Shown: positions 52,542 to 64,000 of the stretch, piece by piece | Position numbering within the stretch: position 1 is the stretch's first letter | Layout: each line of letters starts with the position of its first letter | Source: Microcebus murinus | Lineage: Eukaryota; Chordata; Mammalia; Primates; Cheirogaleidae | Length of the DNA stretch: 64,000 nt | Direction: 5' to 3' | NCBI RefSeq assembly: GCF_040939455.1 | Contig: NC_134106.1 | Location: 39,888,001-39,952,000, forward strand | Notes under the pieces: model-generated | The model's input: only the letters and a program-made list of their open reading frames with translations | Told to the model about the DNA's origin: nothing | The model's database searches: none | Translations under genes and position numbers: made by a program

Positions 52542-52622
52542 AGCGTTTCATTATTTGATTTCCTTACTGTGCTTTCACATTGTTTGGAAATGTTTTCAAA
52601 AATGGAAAATGAAAAATTCTGT
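52542..52622 (-). CDS. LHCGR: LHCGR exon 10 (residues 290-315)
   Basis: 81 bp, the human exon 10 length. The acceptor on - is ..ctctttcag and the donor is gtaagt, both strong. One base completes Glu289, then 26 codons run [20 protein letters not shown] and KSNNET, and 'ct' starts Leu316. Exon 10 encodes a hinge segment; human patients and platyrrhine monkeys that lack it respond to hCG but poorly to LH. All three N-glycosylation sequons seen in human are kept: N291 (NFS), N299 (NIS) and N313 (NET). Residue 312, polymorphic Ser/Asn in people, is Asn. Relative to human, His294Phe, Ser297Phe, Phe300Ile, Val311Ser and Lys314Glu are visible. Confidence 0.97.
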
Positions 52623-54100
52623 CTGAAAGAGAAAAGGTTAAAAAAAAAAAAGCAGTTGAGCTTTGGTCTTTAAGCCTGATCGTGTGTCTATTTATGCTTT
52701 GTTCATCCAAATGCTTTACCTGTTACCCCAGTGTCATGCTCTGCACCATTGTCCTAACTGAAACGCTTCCCGAGGAGAGAGGAGAGAGGAAAGGCTCCCG
52801 AATTGTCATTAGAGTACTTCCAGCTTAGATAAAATGCTTCTGAATACTAAGTGTTTTGTGTGTGCTCTACAGATGAAAAAACCTTAAGTTTGTCATATTG
52901 AATCATGGAGTTTTTTCAGTGCTTACTAACAGCTAATTTTATGATGTATTGAGGTTCATTCCTTACCACTCTCCTTTCCACATCAGCCTTGATTAACAGA
53001 TAATCATTCGGAGTTCATGGCTTTGAATTGTAAGTGGGCATCTCTTTTGTAAGGATTTGAAGATATTGGGCTTGATATTTTGCTTGTGAAGTTTAGGCTC
53101 TTTTTCTTATGTTCAGAAACGTACATGGGGTGGGAGGCTCCCTGCTCCTCCATTCACTCTAAGAAGTTTAGCCTATGGAAAGAGGAGAAATGCCAGGAAA
53201 ACAAAAGAAGACCTGTACTTACCTAGGGAAGTACTTAGGCAGGGATGAAACCTAAGGGAGGTACAAATGAATAGAGACATGGGGAAAGAGGGCAGGTTGT
53301 AAGAGCTTCAGCCTCTACTGAGGAGGAAGAGAAATGAGGCCATTCAAACTGGTCATTTCTATGTTTTCTTCTTCTCCAATACTAACGAGACAATTCCTTG
53401 TAGGAATAACTTCGTACAAAAGCAGGAAGGTGGGGAATATGTCAGAATTATTTGACTTTCTGGACTTACTCTCACAAATTAATCAACTTGTTATTTGGAT
53501 CAGGATTGTAAATTCTTAAACTTGGATCAAATAGTATGTGTGTGTGTTGCTGGCTTTGTGTGTTTGACACTTAGAGATATTGTGTGTCAACACATTCACA
53601 ATTAACAGGAAATGTAGGTATTCTTGGCATTTAGATAATAGAACTGGGTGTTGTCTACTCTTTTTTGAAATTTTAACCTAGATACCAAGGAGGTCTTGAG
53701 GGCCACCTGCCCAGGCAGCTGTGTGCATTATCCACACAAAGGAGTGACTTACAGTTTTCACAAATATTCCATAGGCCCAACTTTAGGTTCTCCGTCCTCA
53801 CTGGTATTTAAGGCTTCAAGCTTTAGGGTTGCAGAGGGAGTCAGTTAACGCTTGTAATTCCAATCAAGACAACCTCCATGTACCTACATTCCCATCTCAT
53901 CCTGATACTGGCTTATAATTGCATAGTCCTTTAATTCTTTTCTACCCAGAGTTAGTCAGTCTCTTTCATCAACTGGAATAAAAATTCCTGAACTGAAGCT
54001 TTTACATGCTAGTAATTTCAGGAGGGATGTGAAAGTGTAGGTGTCTAGAGCCAGCTTTATCATTAGCCAGAATCTATATCATTCTCCTCATTGGTCTCTT
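52623..54100. other. LHCGR intron 9, left part
   Basis: No recognised transposon and no exon. A short (TG)n lies at about 53,537-53,550. Confidence 0.5.
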
Positions 54101-54109
54101 GCCAGCTTT

Positions 54110-54690
54110 GCCAACTTCTAACCCATCCTCTGCCCTGCTGCCAGAGTGATATTTTGTAGAAGCAAATTTGAGTAATCTTGCTTTAAATTCTTCATGGGTC
54201 CCCATCCTCTAAATAACTTGGTCTGCCACTCAGAAGCCATCACGGCCCACATCTCCCTGATTTTCTCTCCTGACTCATTTTCCTCTATGTATCCATAAGT
54301 TGTCTTGTTCCAGTTTTTCTGAGCAACTTTCATCTGCTGTCTCTTGCCTTTGTGTTTTCACGTGAGCCATTCTGTCTTCTTCGCATGCTTTTCTTTACAC
54401 TTATCTAGGCAGCTGCTACCTGTTCATCAAGACTCAGCTTCAGCATAAGTCACCTTCCTCAGGAAGCCTTCCATAAGCCCTGCTGCTTTTTAGAAGCTCT
54501 TTCTTCCTCTTGCTCCCAGAGCACTCTATTCTGTTCTCAGTCTGTCATAACATTTGCTTAAATATTGGTTCTCTCATGTGTTGCCTCCACACAGCTGTCT
54601 GTGACTTATCGTTGTATCTTCAGACCTTTTCATGGTGTTTGGAATATACTAAGTGCTCAACTAATGTTCTTTGAAGCTCATTTAATGGTG
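54110..54690 (-). repeat. L2 3' fragment
   Basis: Antisense L2 pattern ('ggtctgccactcagaagcca', 'tgttcatcaagactcagctt', 'caggaagccttccataagcc'). Confidence 0.75.
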
Positions 54691-54916
54691 TATGACTCTT
54701 TGAACACAGCAAGCATTTTGTCTTATCAGTACCTCAAAGGCTTCAGGTAGAACCTAACCTTCTATACAAGGCACAAATAATACATGCCCGTTGATTAATT
54801 ACAAATAATTAATTTTGGTCGATTCCAAACAAAGCAGCATCCTAGTGTCACTCAGTATCTCATCTAATTAACTGATTAAGAATATCTCCTTAGGCTGCAA
54901 TCATAACCCTTCAGGG

Positions 54917-55154
54917 CAATGTTTTTCTAACCGTGAGTTATGGCCCCTTAGTGGGTCATGAAAATAATAGAGTGTATCAAAATTGGCAATAACAGGCAAA
55001 CATAAAATAGACAAGAAAATATCCGAGTATATCACATATATAAAACGTTAAGTGTTGTTTTATTTCAGTTACATATGTGACATGGTTACTGGGTTGGGAT
55101 GTAAAGAAGGTATTTCTTACTATGCATCTCAGTCACAATGTCTGGGAAACATTG
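54917..55154. mobile_element. MER-type DNA element, eroded
   Basis: Starts 'caatgtttttctaaccgtg' and ends 'tctgggaaacattg', giving imperfect inverted ends; interior text includes 'cccttagtgggtcatgaaaa'. Target duplications are not evident. Confidence 0.6.
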
Positions 55155-56300
<1,146 letters not shown>

Positions 56301-56309
56301 TTAGCATAA

Positions 56310-56950
56310 GTGAAATAACTACTTGCTTTGTGAGACAGCAGGCACATGCAGTGACATCAGCTTTTGTGTTCGACCCCAGGGGGAAATATTCAGGGCTTCA
56401 GATGCCTCCGTCCTTGATTGATCCAGCCCTGCAGGAGAGGTTTTCAGGAAGCAGAGGCTGCTTACCCTGTTAGGGGCTGCTGTGTGGCATTAGCCATCAT
56501 CTGCCCGGGAAGCAGAATGTGCTCGCTAATGGCAAACTGGATTCATCTGTTCAAAGCAAGCAAACACTCAGCCATGCAAGCAGAACTGTGTGGAAAGCTT
56601 GGGCTTTGTAAACAAGGTCCTGAACTCCTGGGTTTTACTAGACTTGAAGCAACGTCCAAGAAAATTCCAAACACATTAACTGTCAGGAGGAGGAGGAATC
56701 GGTGGGAATTTAAAAATTCTGCTCATCTTCCGAGTGGCTGCGGCTGATGCCCCACGAAGCTTTTCTGGCAGCACAGCTCCCGTCAGCAGCCTGCCCCAGT
56801 GCTTAGTGCCCGGCACATGGGAGGGGATCCGCGGGTGATGGATGGAAGAGGAACTTGACAACATGGAATCTGGTGTAGGCCCTTGGAGCAACAACTAAGG
56901 CAGCAGGACTTGCCCCAGGGACTTCAGACTTTCTTGCTTTTGTGGCCTTG
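56310..56950. other. Repeat-poor block in LHCGR intron 8, possible regulatory DNA
   Basis: About 640 bp without recognisable transposon, higher in G+C than its surroundings. It contains 'gctttgtaaacaagg', a near-palindromic forkhead-type site (GTAAACA), 'ctcgctaatggc' and 'cattagccatc' homeobox-like TAAT cores, and tandem GGAGGAGGAGG. No splice-bounded frame of note. Calling it regulatory is an inference from composition only. Confidence 0.3.
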
Positions 56951-57530
56951 TTGATTTAGATAACGGGTGTTCTCATCCTGCTTTATAGAGTTATAATCCT
57001 CTGCGTGTTAGGGATTGAGCACAGGACTCTGCAGACTTGGTGTTGTATATGTTTGTGTTTTTTGAATGGGTTTTTAAAATTTAAAATTAGGATCCATTTA
57101 AAATTAGGATCTTAGAAATGGCAAGGCCTCATCACAAAGAATGAGTCTCTGATAGTGGATTTTCAGTCTCAGTGACACAGAAGTGGGGGAAATATTTTTG
57201 GGGGTGTGGGTGGAGTGGATGTTTCTAGACACTGGTCAAATCCTAGGGATGTAATGAGAAGAACCACTTGGGAAGGAAGAGACCTAGGTCTTGTCCCACT
57301 GTTCTGAACATGACAGTATAGTTGTCTGCAGTGCTCACAGTCATTTCTAAGCAGTTGACCAGGCAGTTCTTCAAGCAAAGATGCAGTTAGGGGTCTTGGT
57401 ACCACACTAAGTCACGTTCCATGTCTGAGCCAGAGGCAGCTCTCTTTGTCCAGTGGCAGAGTAGGTGGCCAGCTTTCTGCAAGAGCTCTGCCCACAGGGT
57501 GTGCTAGACTTGAGAGTATTCAGCCAACCC
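56951..57530. other. LHCGR intron 8, unassigned
   Basis: Includes a short direct repeat of 'aaaattaggatc' (57,082 and 57,100 region). Nothing else is recognised. Confidence 0.5.
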
Positions 57531-57538
57531 ACAAGATT

Positions 57539-57583
57539 CTGAGTCTGGTATACTTTGAATATGAGTCTGGTATACTTTGAATA
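57539..57583. repeat. 22-bp tandem duplication
   Basis: gagtctggtatactttgaat occurs twice in succession (from about 57,541 and 57,563). Confidence 0.9.
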
Positions 57584-57699
57584 AAAAGACCCCTAGGAAA
57601 AGGTGGCTGGAATCAGAGAGACAGCAGAAAAGGCAATGAGCAAGAGCCATAAGGTCATGGAAGCCACAGGTAAGCAGAAGTCATTAGGCTGAGTGGAGT

Positions 57700-58040
57700 G
57701 AGTTAGGATTGGTAGCAGCAGAAGTTAGGAAGTAGAAAAGTTCTGGAATTTTAGTAGTGGGAGTTAGGAATTAGAGTCAGAGGTTGATAGTGGCAGGAGT
57801 TCAGAAGTCTAATCAGAATGGATAATGGCAGGAGCTAGGAAATATTGTAGTCAGGGGTTGATAGCGGTGGGAGCTAGGAACTAGACATAGGGCTCAATAG
57901 TGGCAGGGGTAGGAATTAGAGTTAAGAGTTGATAGCAGGTAGGAGTTAGGAAGTAGATAGGAGTTGATAGGGGCAGGAGCTAGGAAGTATAGTTTAGGGT
58001 TAATAATGGTTGGAAATAGAAAGAAGACAGTTATGATGAA
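57700..58040. repeat. Degenerate minisatellite
   Basis: About eight to nine imperfect units of a 30-45 bp motif, roughly 'gttgatagtggcaggagtta' followed by 'ggaagtaga'. The units vary in length and sequence, so the array is old or was never homogenised. Confidence 0.82.
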
Positions 58041-58059
58041 TTGATACTGGTAGGATCTA

Positions 58060-58380
<321 letters not shown>

Positions 58381-58430
58381 CTACAGCCCCCCATCTCAGA
58401 GAAAGGCAAAGTCTGTGTAATGGCCATGGG

Positions 58431-58900
58431 GCCTTCTAGGACCTGGCTCTCTGCCACCTCTCTGTCCTTATGTTCTATGACTCTCTTCTTTGCTCACTTT
58501 GCCGTACTGGCCTCCTTGCTGTTTTTCAGATACACAAGGCAAAATCTGACCTCAGGGCCTTTGCTTTTGCTGTTCCTTCTCTTGGAATGCTTGTCCTGCA
58601 GATATCCACATGACGTGCTCCCTTCTTTCAGGTGTTTGCTCAGATGGCACTTTTTCAGGATTGTCTTCCCTGGCTGTCCTCTTTAAAACGGTAACTCCCC
58701 CTCTCTAGAACTCCTCCCCAAGCCACTGATACCATTTGGCCCACTCCATATTTTATTTACTTATTCAATCCTTGTCTGTCTTCCCTGTTCTATGAAGGCA
58801 GAGGTATTTGTCTTGTCTAGCTCTCTGCTGTTTCCCTGATGCCTAATCCAGTGACTGCCACATAGTCCGGGCTCATAAAAGAGTTACTGAATAAATGAAT
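58431..58900 (-). repeat. L2 3' fragment
   Basis: Clear antisense L2 text: 'ctcagggcctttgcttttgc', 'cttggaatgcttgtcctgca', 'atgaaggcagaggtatttgt', then (GAAT)n-like sequence. Confidence 0.8.
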
Positions 58901-58924
58901 GAATAAACAAACAAATGAACTGGG

Positions 58925-59520
58925 TTACCCTGCTCGCTATCTTTTTAGCACTTTTTTCATTTTAAAATGACATGTCTGTTCATTACTTTGCCTGTTTAAT
59001 GTCTCCCCTATGTGACTATAATCTCCAGAAGGGCGAGGACAAGGGCTAGTTTGCTCACCACTGTCTCTTTGGCATGGTGCCGTATAAATACGACAGGTTC
59101 CATCAGTCTTGAATGAATGAGTAGCACCGTGCTGGAGCAGGAGGTAATAGACTGTCCCCTTGGGGAAGGCATAGATAGCATGGTCACCCGGGTTAGAGTT
59201 GCAGAGCCCCTGGAACCCTGGTGCCCTTCTCCCTGAAGCCTGATTGCTGCTGTACGCCTTCTCTGTAGGATGTTTGAGTCTTCTCAAGGCTTTGTCAGGA
59301 GACAACTCATTCAATATCCTGTTCCTCCTAATTTTTCCATATGTCCTTACAATAAAACCCCATTAACTGAGGGAGCCTGGCTCCAACCCTTGCACCCTCA
59401 GAGAGTCTAACACATAGCAGCTCAGCCCTGTCCAGCCAAGTGCCGGAGCACGTCAGATCTCTGGCCTTGTATTCTCATGAGTGGATTCCACATGGGTGGC
59501 CAGCACATGAGGCCACCCTC
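58925..59520. other. LHCGR intron 8, mixed
   Basis: 58,960-59,120 is a second L2-like piece ('gtctcccctatgtgactata', 'tgaatgaatgagtagca'). The rest is unassigned. Confidence 0.5.
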
Positions 59521-59528
59521 CATATTTG

Positions 59529-59945
59529 CTATTGTGGGTTAAATTGTGTCCCCTCCGAAATTCACATCTTGAAGTCTAAACCCCAGTACCTCAGAATGTG
59601 ACCTTATTTGGAGATGGCGTCTTTACAGAGGTAATCAAATGAAATTGAGGTCATTTGGGTGGGCCCTAATCCAACAGGACTGGTGTCCTTATAAAAAGGG
59701 GCAATTTGGAGATAGACACACACACACTTAGAATGCCACGTGAAGACTGGAGTTGTGCTGCCACAACCAGAAAGAACTAGCAGGAGCAAAGAGAGAGCCC
59801 TGAAACAGATCCTTCCCTCACAGCCCTCAGAAGGACTCAACCCTGCTGACACCTTGAATTTGTACTTCTAGCCTCTAGGACTGTGAGATAAAACTTCTGT
59901 TGTTTAAGCCAGTCCATTCACTGCCATACTTTTTTATGGCAGCCC
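59529..59945 (+). mobile_element. MLT1-type LTR (ERVL-MaLR)
   Basis: Nearly full-length LTR text: 'gggttaaattgtgtcccctc', 'gaatgtgaccttatttggag', 'gggtgggccctaatccaac', 'ctgctgacaccttgaattt', 'ctgtgagataaaacttctgt' and 'ttatggcagcccc'. It is a solo LTR of an ancient nonautonomous retrovirus-like element, with no coding capacity. Confidence 0.9.
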
Positions 59946-60086
59946 CGATATGTTTGGTGTTTCCAACAGCAGCCTCTTCACATACAGAGGCTAATGCCCC
60001 ACAGCAGCCTGGGACGATGTGGCTGGCACCCTAAGCAGCCTGCTGGGGTGCACTGGGTGGGAGGGGAGGCAGCCCGCTCTACTCAC

Positions 60087-60161
60087 AAGATGCTAGGCCC
60101 TGTGGCCCCCTGGAAGGCTCCATTGTGCATCTTCTCCAGGTGTACATTTTCCTTGAGCTCC
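60087..60161 (-). CDS. LHCGR: LHCGR exon 8 (residues 203-226)
   Basis: 75 bp, the human exon 8 length. The acceptor on - is ..ccttccccacag and the donor is gtgagt. One base completes Leu202, then 24 codons read [20 protein letters not shown] and GPSI, and 'tt' starts Leu227. It encodes one leucine-rich repeat of the hormone-binding ectodomain. Human has AFRGATGPKTL where this has [11 protein letters not shown]. It is too short for a meaningful open frame and was found by matching the LRR peptide and splice sites. Confidence 0.95.
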
Positions 60162-62062
60162 CTGTGGGGAAGGACATTTTCCTCAGTGGAGTTCGCACCT
60201 CACGTATAAACATTCACAGCTGTGTATTCACGTTGGGATCAACCTGTGTGTGTGGTGTGTAGGGTTAGGGGAGAAAAGGGGGCAACTGTAGGAAGGTGGA
60301 AAAAAGACATTCTGGATGAAATTGTGAGATTGCTGTATGTGTGTTTGGCCCCACCTATTTTTTTTTGCAATTTCCCCGACTTGGTGGAACCCTTTGTCCT
60401 ACAACTTAGAGTACTCACCCTCTCCTGTCCTAGAGGTATGACAGTTTGCTACCAGACAGCTGGGTAAGGATGAAAACACTACTCCAGGTGGCCGAGGCTG
60501 AGTGGCTACAGTGTGGCCTGCTGTGTACTGGACTCCCAGCCACTGTGACGTTGGCGGGCTCAGAGTCTGCTAATAGTAAAATATTGCAGTTTGCAAATGC
60601 TTAAAGAGAAAAAGTAAAATCTTTCCAAGTTATCCCTTTTGTAATGTAATTTTCACTTTTTTCTTTCAGATCCGCATTTCTCAGTGGGTGGGAAAGGAGA
60701 GGAATTCAGTCTGTGTAGAATGCCCTGGGTGCCCCTGGGGGCTGGGCAGCATACATGATTATTGCCTGGTGTGTGTGTTGTGGAATGAAAGTGTTGGGAG
60801 TCACTACCCTCAAGGCAGTGGAAGAAGCCAAAAGCTATTATGGCAGTAGCTCCTTGAGGACTCTGTTGCCTTTAGCTCAAAGCAGCTCAGGCTAAACTTC
60901 CTGGGTAGCAGCTCAGCCTGGCCCTGCTGAGCAGCATCCTGTCTGGGCCCTGCCACTGCTCTCCAAGCACACGCCCTTCTCTGGGCAGATAAGAGAGCTA
61001 GAAGAGCAGTCCCTGGGTTCAAGCCTTCCAGCCTTCTTTTGAGTACTTTCTTCCTATAAGAGAAGGGTGATGACTCACAGAACTTTCTGGAAAACCCCAG
61101 ATTGTGGACGCAGTGTGCATCCATTGTTGGTGTGATGATTTCAGGCATGGGAACATGATTCTGTTCCACTGTTACAGTCAGTGTTACACAGCAAAATAAA
61201 CATGCCAACACCAACTCCCCACACCTCTGCAGGATAACTAGGTAATTACCTGCCCTCTTGTCTCAGCTTTGCGTATTCTTCATTGCTTTTCTGCTTATCT
61301 CCACATCATGCCTGACATTTAAAAACTGCAAAAGCCCCTGCATCTCACTCTCTGGGTGGCTGCTTTCCATGTTTCTACTAAGCGTTCTCCTTGGAAACAC
61401 GCAGCCCTTTCATCAGATTGTACCTGTCAATCTCACCTTTTCCCATTTCTGGGTGTATTCCCATTTTCAAAGAGATGAGGTTGTCAGAGTCAATTGCTGT
61501 TTAAAATCTAAATCAAAAGAAAATTTCTTTCCTAAACCTTAATGGCTCTTCTTCCTGATTCGGTTTGTTTTAATTATGTTCAGTCATGGATATAAATCAT
61601 TCAAACTGGGCTCCATGAACAAATATTCCTCATGTCAGGTAGGTCAGATTAATTGTTCAAATTTCATGACAGCATTTCACATTTTATTAAAACTCACTGC
61701 TTTCTGTATTCTGATAACATTGCATTATGTAACTTGGTCAACAAAAGATAAATCAATCAATTTCCCACATTTTCCTAGGGGGTCACTTTTGAGAATTCTC
61801 CCAATGACATGAAAAGGCAGGTGTGAGCACGGGGGAGAACCCACAAAGTTAACCAAGGTTTTCCTAACTGGGGCATTGTGGGAATGGTAGGGACTGACTC
61901 CTGGGGTTTCTGAGGGTGACCTGGTGCTGCTCCACTCTTCCCTGTCCTTAGTAGGTAGAGTCTTTAAGAACTTTGCAGGGCTTCAGTGTTGTATTCTGAG
62001 CAGCTTTGGACAAGCCTATCTATGAGGAAGAGCTGAGTGTGTAGTTTGAAAATCCTGCTTGA
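60162..62062. other. LHCGR intron 7, left part
   Basis: Mostly unassigned, of mixed composition. Open frames at 60,810-61,214 (-, 134 codons) and 61,258-61,542 (+, 94 codons) lack splice or homology support. Exon 7 was not found. Confidence 0.45.
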
Positions 62063-62064
62063 TG

Positions 62065-62404
62065 TTTTTTTTTTTTTTTTTTTTGAGACAGAGTCTCACT
62101 CTGTTGCCCAGGCTCGAGTGAGTGCCATGGCGTCAGCCTAGCTCACAGCAACCTCAAACTCCTGGGCTCAAGTGATCCTCCTGCCTCTGCCTCCCAAGTA
62201 GCTGGGACTACAGGCATGTGCCACCATACCCAGCTAATTTTTTTTTTTTGTATATATATTTTTAGTTGGTCAATTAATTTCTTTCTATTTTTTAGTAGAG
62301 ACAGGGTCTCGCTCAGGGTGGTTTCGAACTCCTGACCTCGAGCAATCCGCCCGCCTCAGCCTCCCAGAGTGCTAGGATTAGAGGCGTGAGCCACCACGCC
62401 CGGC
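62065..62404 (-). mobile_element. Alu (strepsirrhine type), antisense
   Basis: Poly-T at 62,065, lemur-type linker, ending '..caccacgcccggc'. Flanking copies tgcttgatg (62,056 and 62,406) mark the target duplication. Confidence 0.94.
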
Positions 62405-62589
62405 TTGCTTGATGGTTTTGAAAGCTCCTCCTCCCTCCCTGCTTACACTGTACGGTAGGCGAGCTGCCCTCAGAAGAGATGCATTCTCCTCCCACGCCCT
62501 CAGCCCTGCATGGCTTGCGCCTGCTACATCTCCAGCTTTGTCTCCATCTTCCCCTCGCTGAAGACTCTCCAGCCACACTGGCCTCCTCC

Positions 62590-63000
62590 CAATTCCTGGA
62601 ACTTACCAACTTCTTTTCTTTCCCGGCTCAGGACCTTTGCACATGCTGCTCCCTCTTTCTGTAATGAGCTTCCCCCCACAATTGCCAAGGTGGACTCCTT
62701 GTCATTCACTTGGCTCAGACTAAAAATCATGTCCTTGGTGGGGCCATCCCTGAGCACCTCGCCTGAGTCGTCACCTCCTCTCCTCTCTCAGATCTCAGTA
62801 ATGGGTTATCCTTCATTGTATATATATCACTACTTGGAATAATTTTATGTATCTATTTACTTGCTTTTTAGTTTGTCTTTTCTGCTAGAACCAAAACTTC
62901 ATAAGGGCAGACACTGTGCCCACTTACCATTACTATTGCAGACCCAGTACCTGACACAGTGCCTAATATATCAGTGGTGCTTAAAACATGTTTGTTGAAT
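62590..63000 (-). repeat. L2 3' fragment
   Basis: Antisense L2 text: 'ctcaggacctttgcacatgc', 'aaaacttcataagggcagac', 'acctgacacagtgcctaata'. Confidence 0.8.
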
Positions 63001-63399
63001 GAATACATAAATGAAATTGACTTGTGTTCTTGGCAAACTGACTTATGTTCTTGGTTTCCTCTTTCTTGCAACAGTGAGATACAGATTGTTGACTAAGTGG
63101 ACTTTTTATTGTCCACATTTGTTTTGGTTTGGCTGAAACACTGCTGACCACCTGAAATCCTCCCACCAGAAGTTCTGTTTTCCCTGACCTCCCAGGGAAG
63201 ATGTTCTGCATTGGTTTTCCTCCCACCTCTGTTTGATTTTGCTCTGGCTTCTCTTCCTCATCTCTTGTTTTCCTCCAATTTTATATTCAGTTCTCTTATT
63301 TTCCCCCCCTTATCCCAGGTGACCTGAACCACAAAGGACTTTAGCCCCTTCTGTTCAGATGCCCCTGGCATGTGTGTCTCTAGCCCTGGCTTTGCCTCT

Positions 63400-63990
63400 T
63401 CCAGCCTTCCATTCTTCCTGCTAACATATGAACCTTCTTTAAGTACTCATCTCATCCTTCCCATCCTGGAACGTTCAATGGCTTCTCATTTTCTACAGAA
63501 GAGAGTCCAAATTATTTTCTATGGCATTTAAGGTCCTTCCTGCTTTGTCCCTAATTCATCTCTAGAACTTTCTAAAAAGTACTATTTGCTGCTCTGTGAA
63601 CACATCTCATGCTTCATCCTCTGGACCATTCGTCTTGCTTCCTCTGCCTGGAAGGCATTTTTCTTCTATCTTTGTCCTAGTTATGCCCAGCTCAAAGTCC
63701 ACCTCTCTCAGGGGTTTTCTCTAACTTCCTTTCCTCCTGCCTTTGAAATCACAGAGGACTTCATCTTTCTCGGGGCAGGCATCGTGCTTTGCCTTCTGTT
63801 TTAGTTACTACTTTATGTACCGTGTGCATACCATTTGGAGATGCCTCTTCCTAGGCTGTAAGCTCCTGTGGGGCAAGCAACAGGGCTTATTTGTCTTCAT
63901 TTCCCCTCAAAATATAGTGCGTTCCTTCAAACACAGCTGATGCTTGGGAAACACTTGCTGAGTGAATAATGGAATGAGGTGTCTGGGAGT
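63400..63990 (-). repeat. L2 3' fragment
   Basis: Antisense L2 text: 'ttctcattttctacagaaga', 'catttaaggtccttcctgct', 'ctctgcctggaaggcatttt', 'gtaagctcctgtggggcaag'. The 63,005-63,400 stretch before it is unassigned. Confidence 0.75.
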
Positions 63991-64000
63991 ACTGTGCCAG

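Noticed and set aside
56418..56747. 109-codon frame on + as a nested gene
   Set aside because: Antisense to LHCGR, with no recognisable domain and no promoter or poly-A evidence; better treated as possible regulatory DNA.
60810..61214. 134-codon frame on - in LHCGR intron 7
   Set aside because: No homology recognised, no supporting splice pattern, and intronic on the coding strand; probably chance in a G+C-richer stretch.
60162..64000. LHCGR exon 7 (69 bp) expected on - to the right of exon 8
   Set aside because: I searched for the peptide pattern of this leucine-rich repeat and did not find it; it most likely lies beyond 64,000.

Overview
This window is nuclear DNA from a primate, most likely a Malagasy lemur or another strepsirrhine. 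Two things support this. The split coding exons match two neighbouring mammalian genes at near-human identity. Most of the young Alu elements also carry a strepsirrhine-type middle segment (the 'ggccaattaatttctttc' linker between the arms, and 'gtgagtgccgtggcgtcag' in the right arm) that human AluS/AluY lack. The species is an inference from the Alus, not a measurement.

Two protein-coding genes lie tail to tail. On the + strand, positions 1 to about 39,370 hold the last six coding exons of GTF2A1L (ALF, the germ-cell TFIIA alpha/beta-like factor). They run from human residue 83 equivalent to the stop at 39,216, and the TFIIA N-terminal exons lie left of the window. On the - strand, positions 46,537 to 64,000 hold exons 11, 10, 9 and 8 (right to left in transcript order: 8, 9, 10, 11) of LHCGR, the luteinizing hormone/choriogonadotropin receptor. 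These cover the end of the leucine-rich repeats, the hinge and the whole seven-helix domain, and exons 1-7 lie to the right. All ten exons have consensus AG/GT junctions and keep phase from exon to exon. About 7.3 kb of intergenic sequence separates the two stop codons.

Everything else is intron or intergenic DNA dominated by transposable elements: about 14 Alus, a large mosaic of antisense L1 (about 17.2-26.2 kb), a nested L1 pair with a 5' inversion (12.27-14.54 kb), a nearly full-length dead mariner element (20.62-21.90 kb), several hAT-type elements with 8-bp target duplications (one nested in another), a degenerate hAT transposase (about 15.99-17.19 kb), a TA-flanked MITE (27.04-27.48 kb), an MLT1-type LTR (59.53-59.94 kb), a possible second solo LTR, and scattered MIR and L2 fragments. 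A degenerate minisatellite lies at 57.70-58.04 kb. The LHCGR intron at 56.3-56.95 kb holds a repeat-poor block with forkhead-like sites.

No bacterial-type system, CRISPR array, rRNA or tRNA gene was seen. The most informative observations are the nested transposon structures that can be dated relative to one another, the preserved Taspase1 site in GTF2A1L, the intact LHCGR exon 10, and a few stretches that I could not assign (notably 39.4-40.77 kb).
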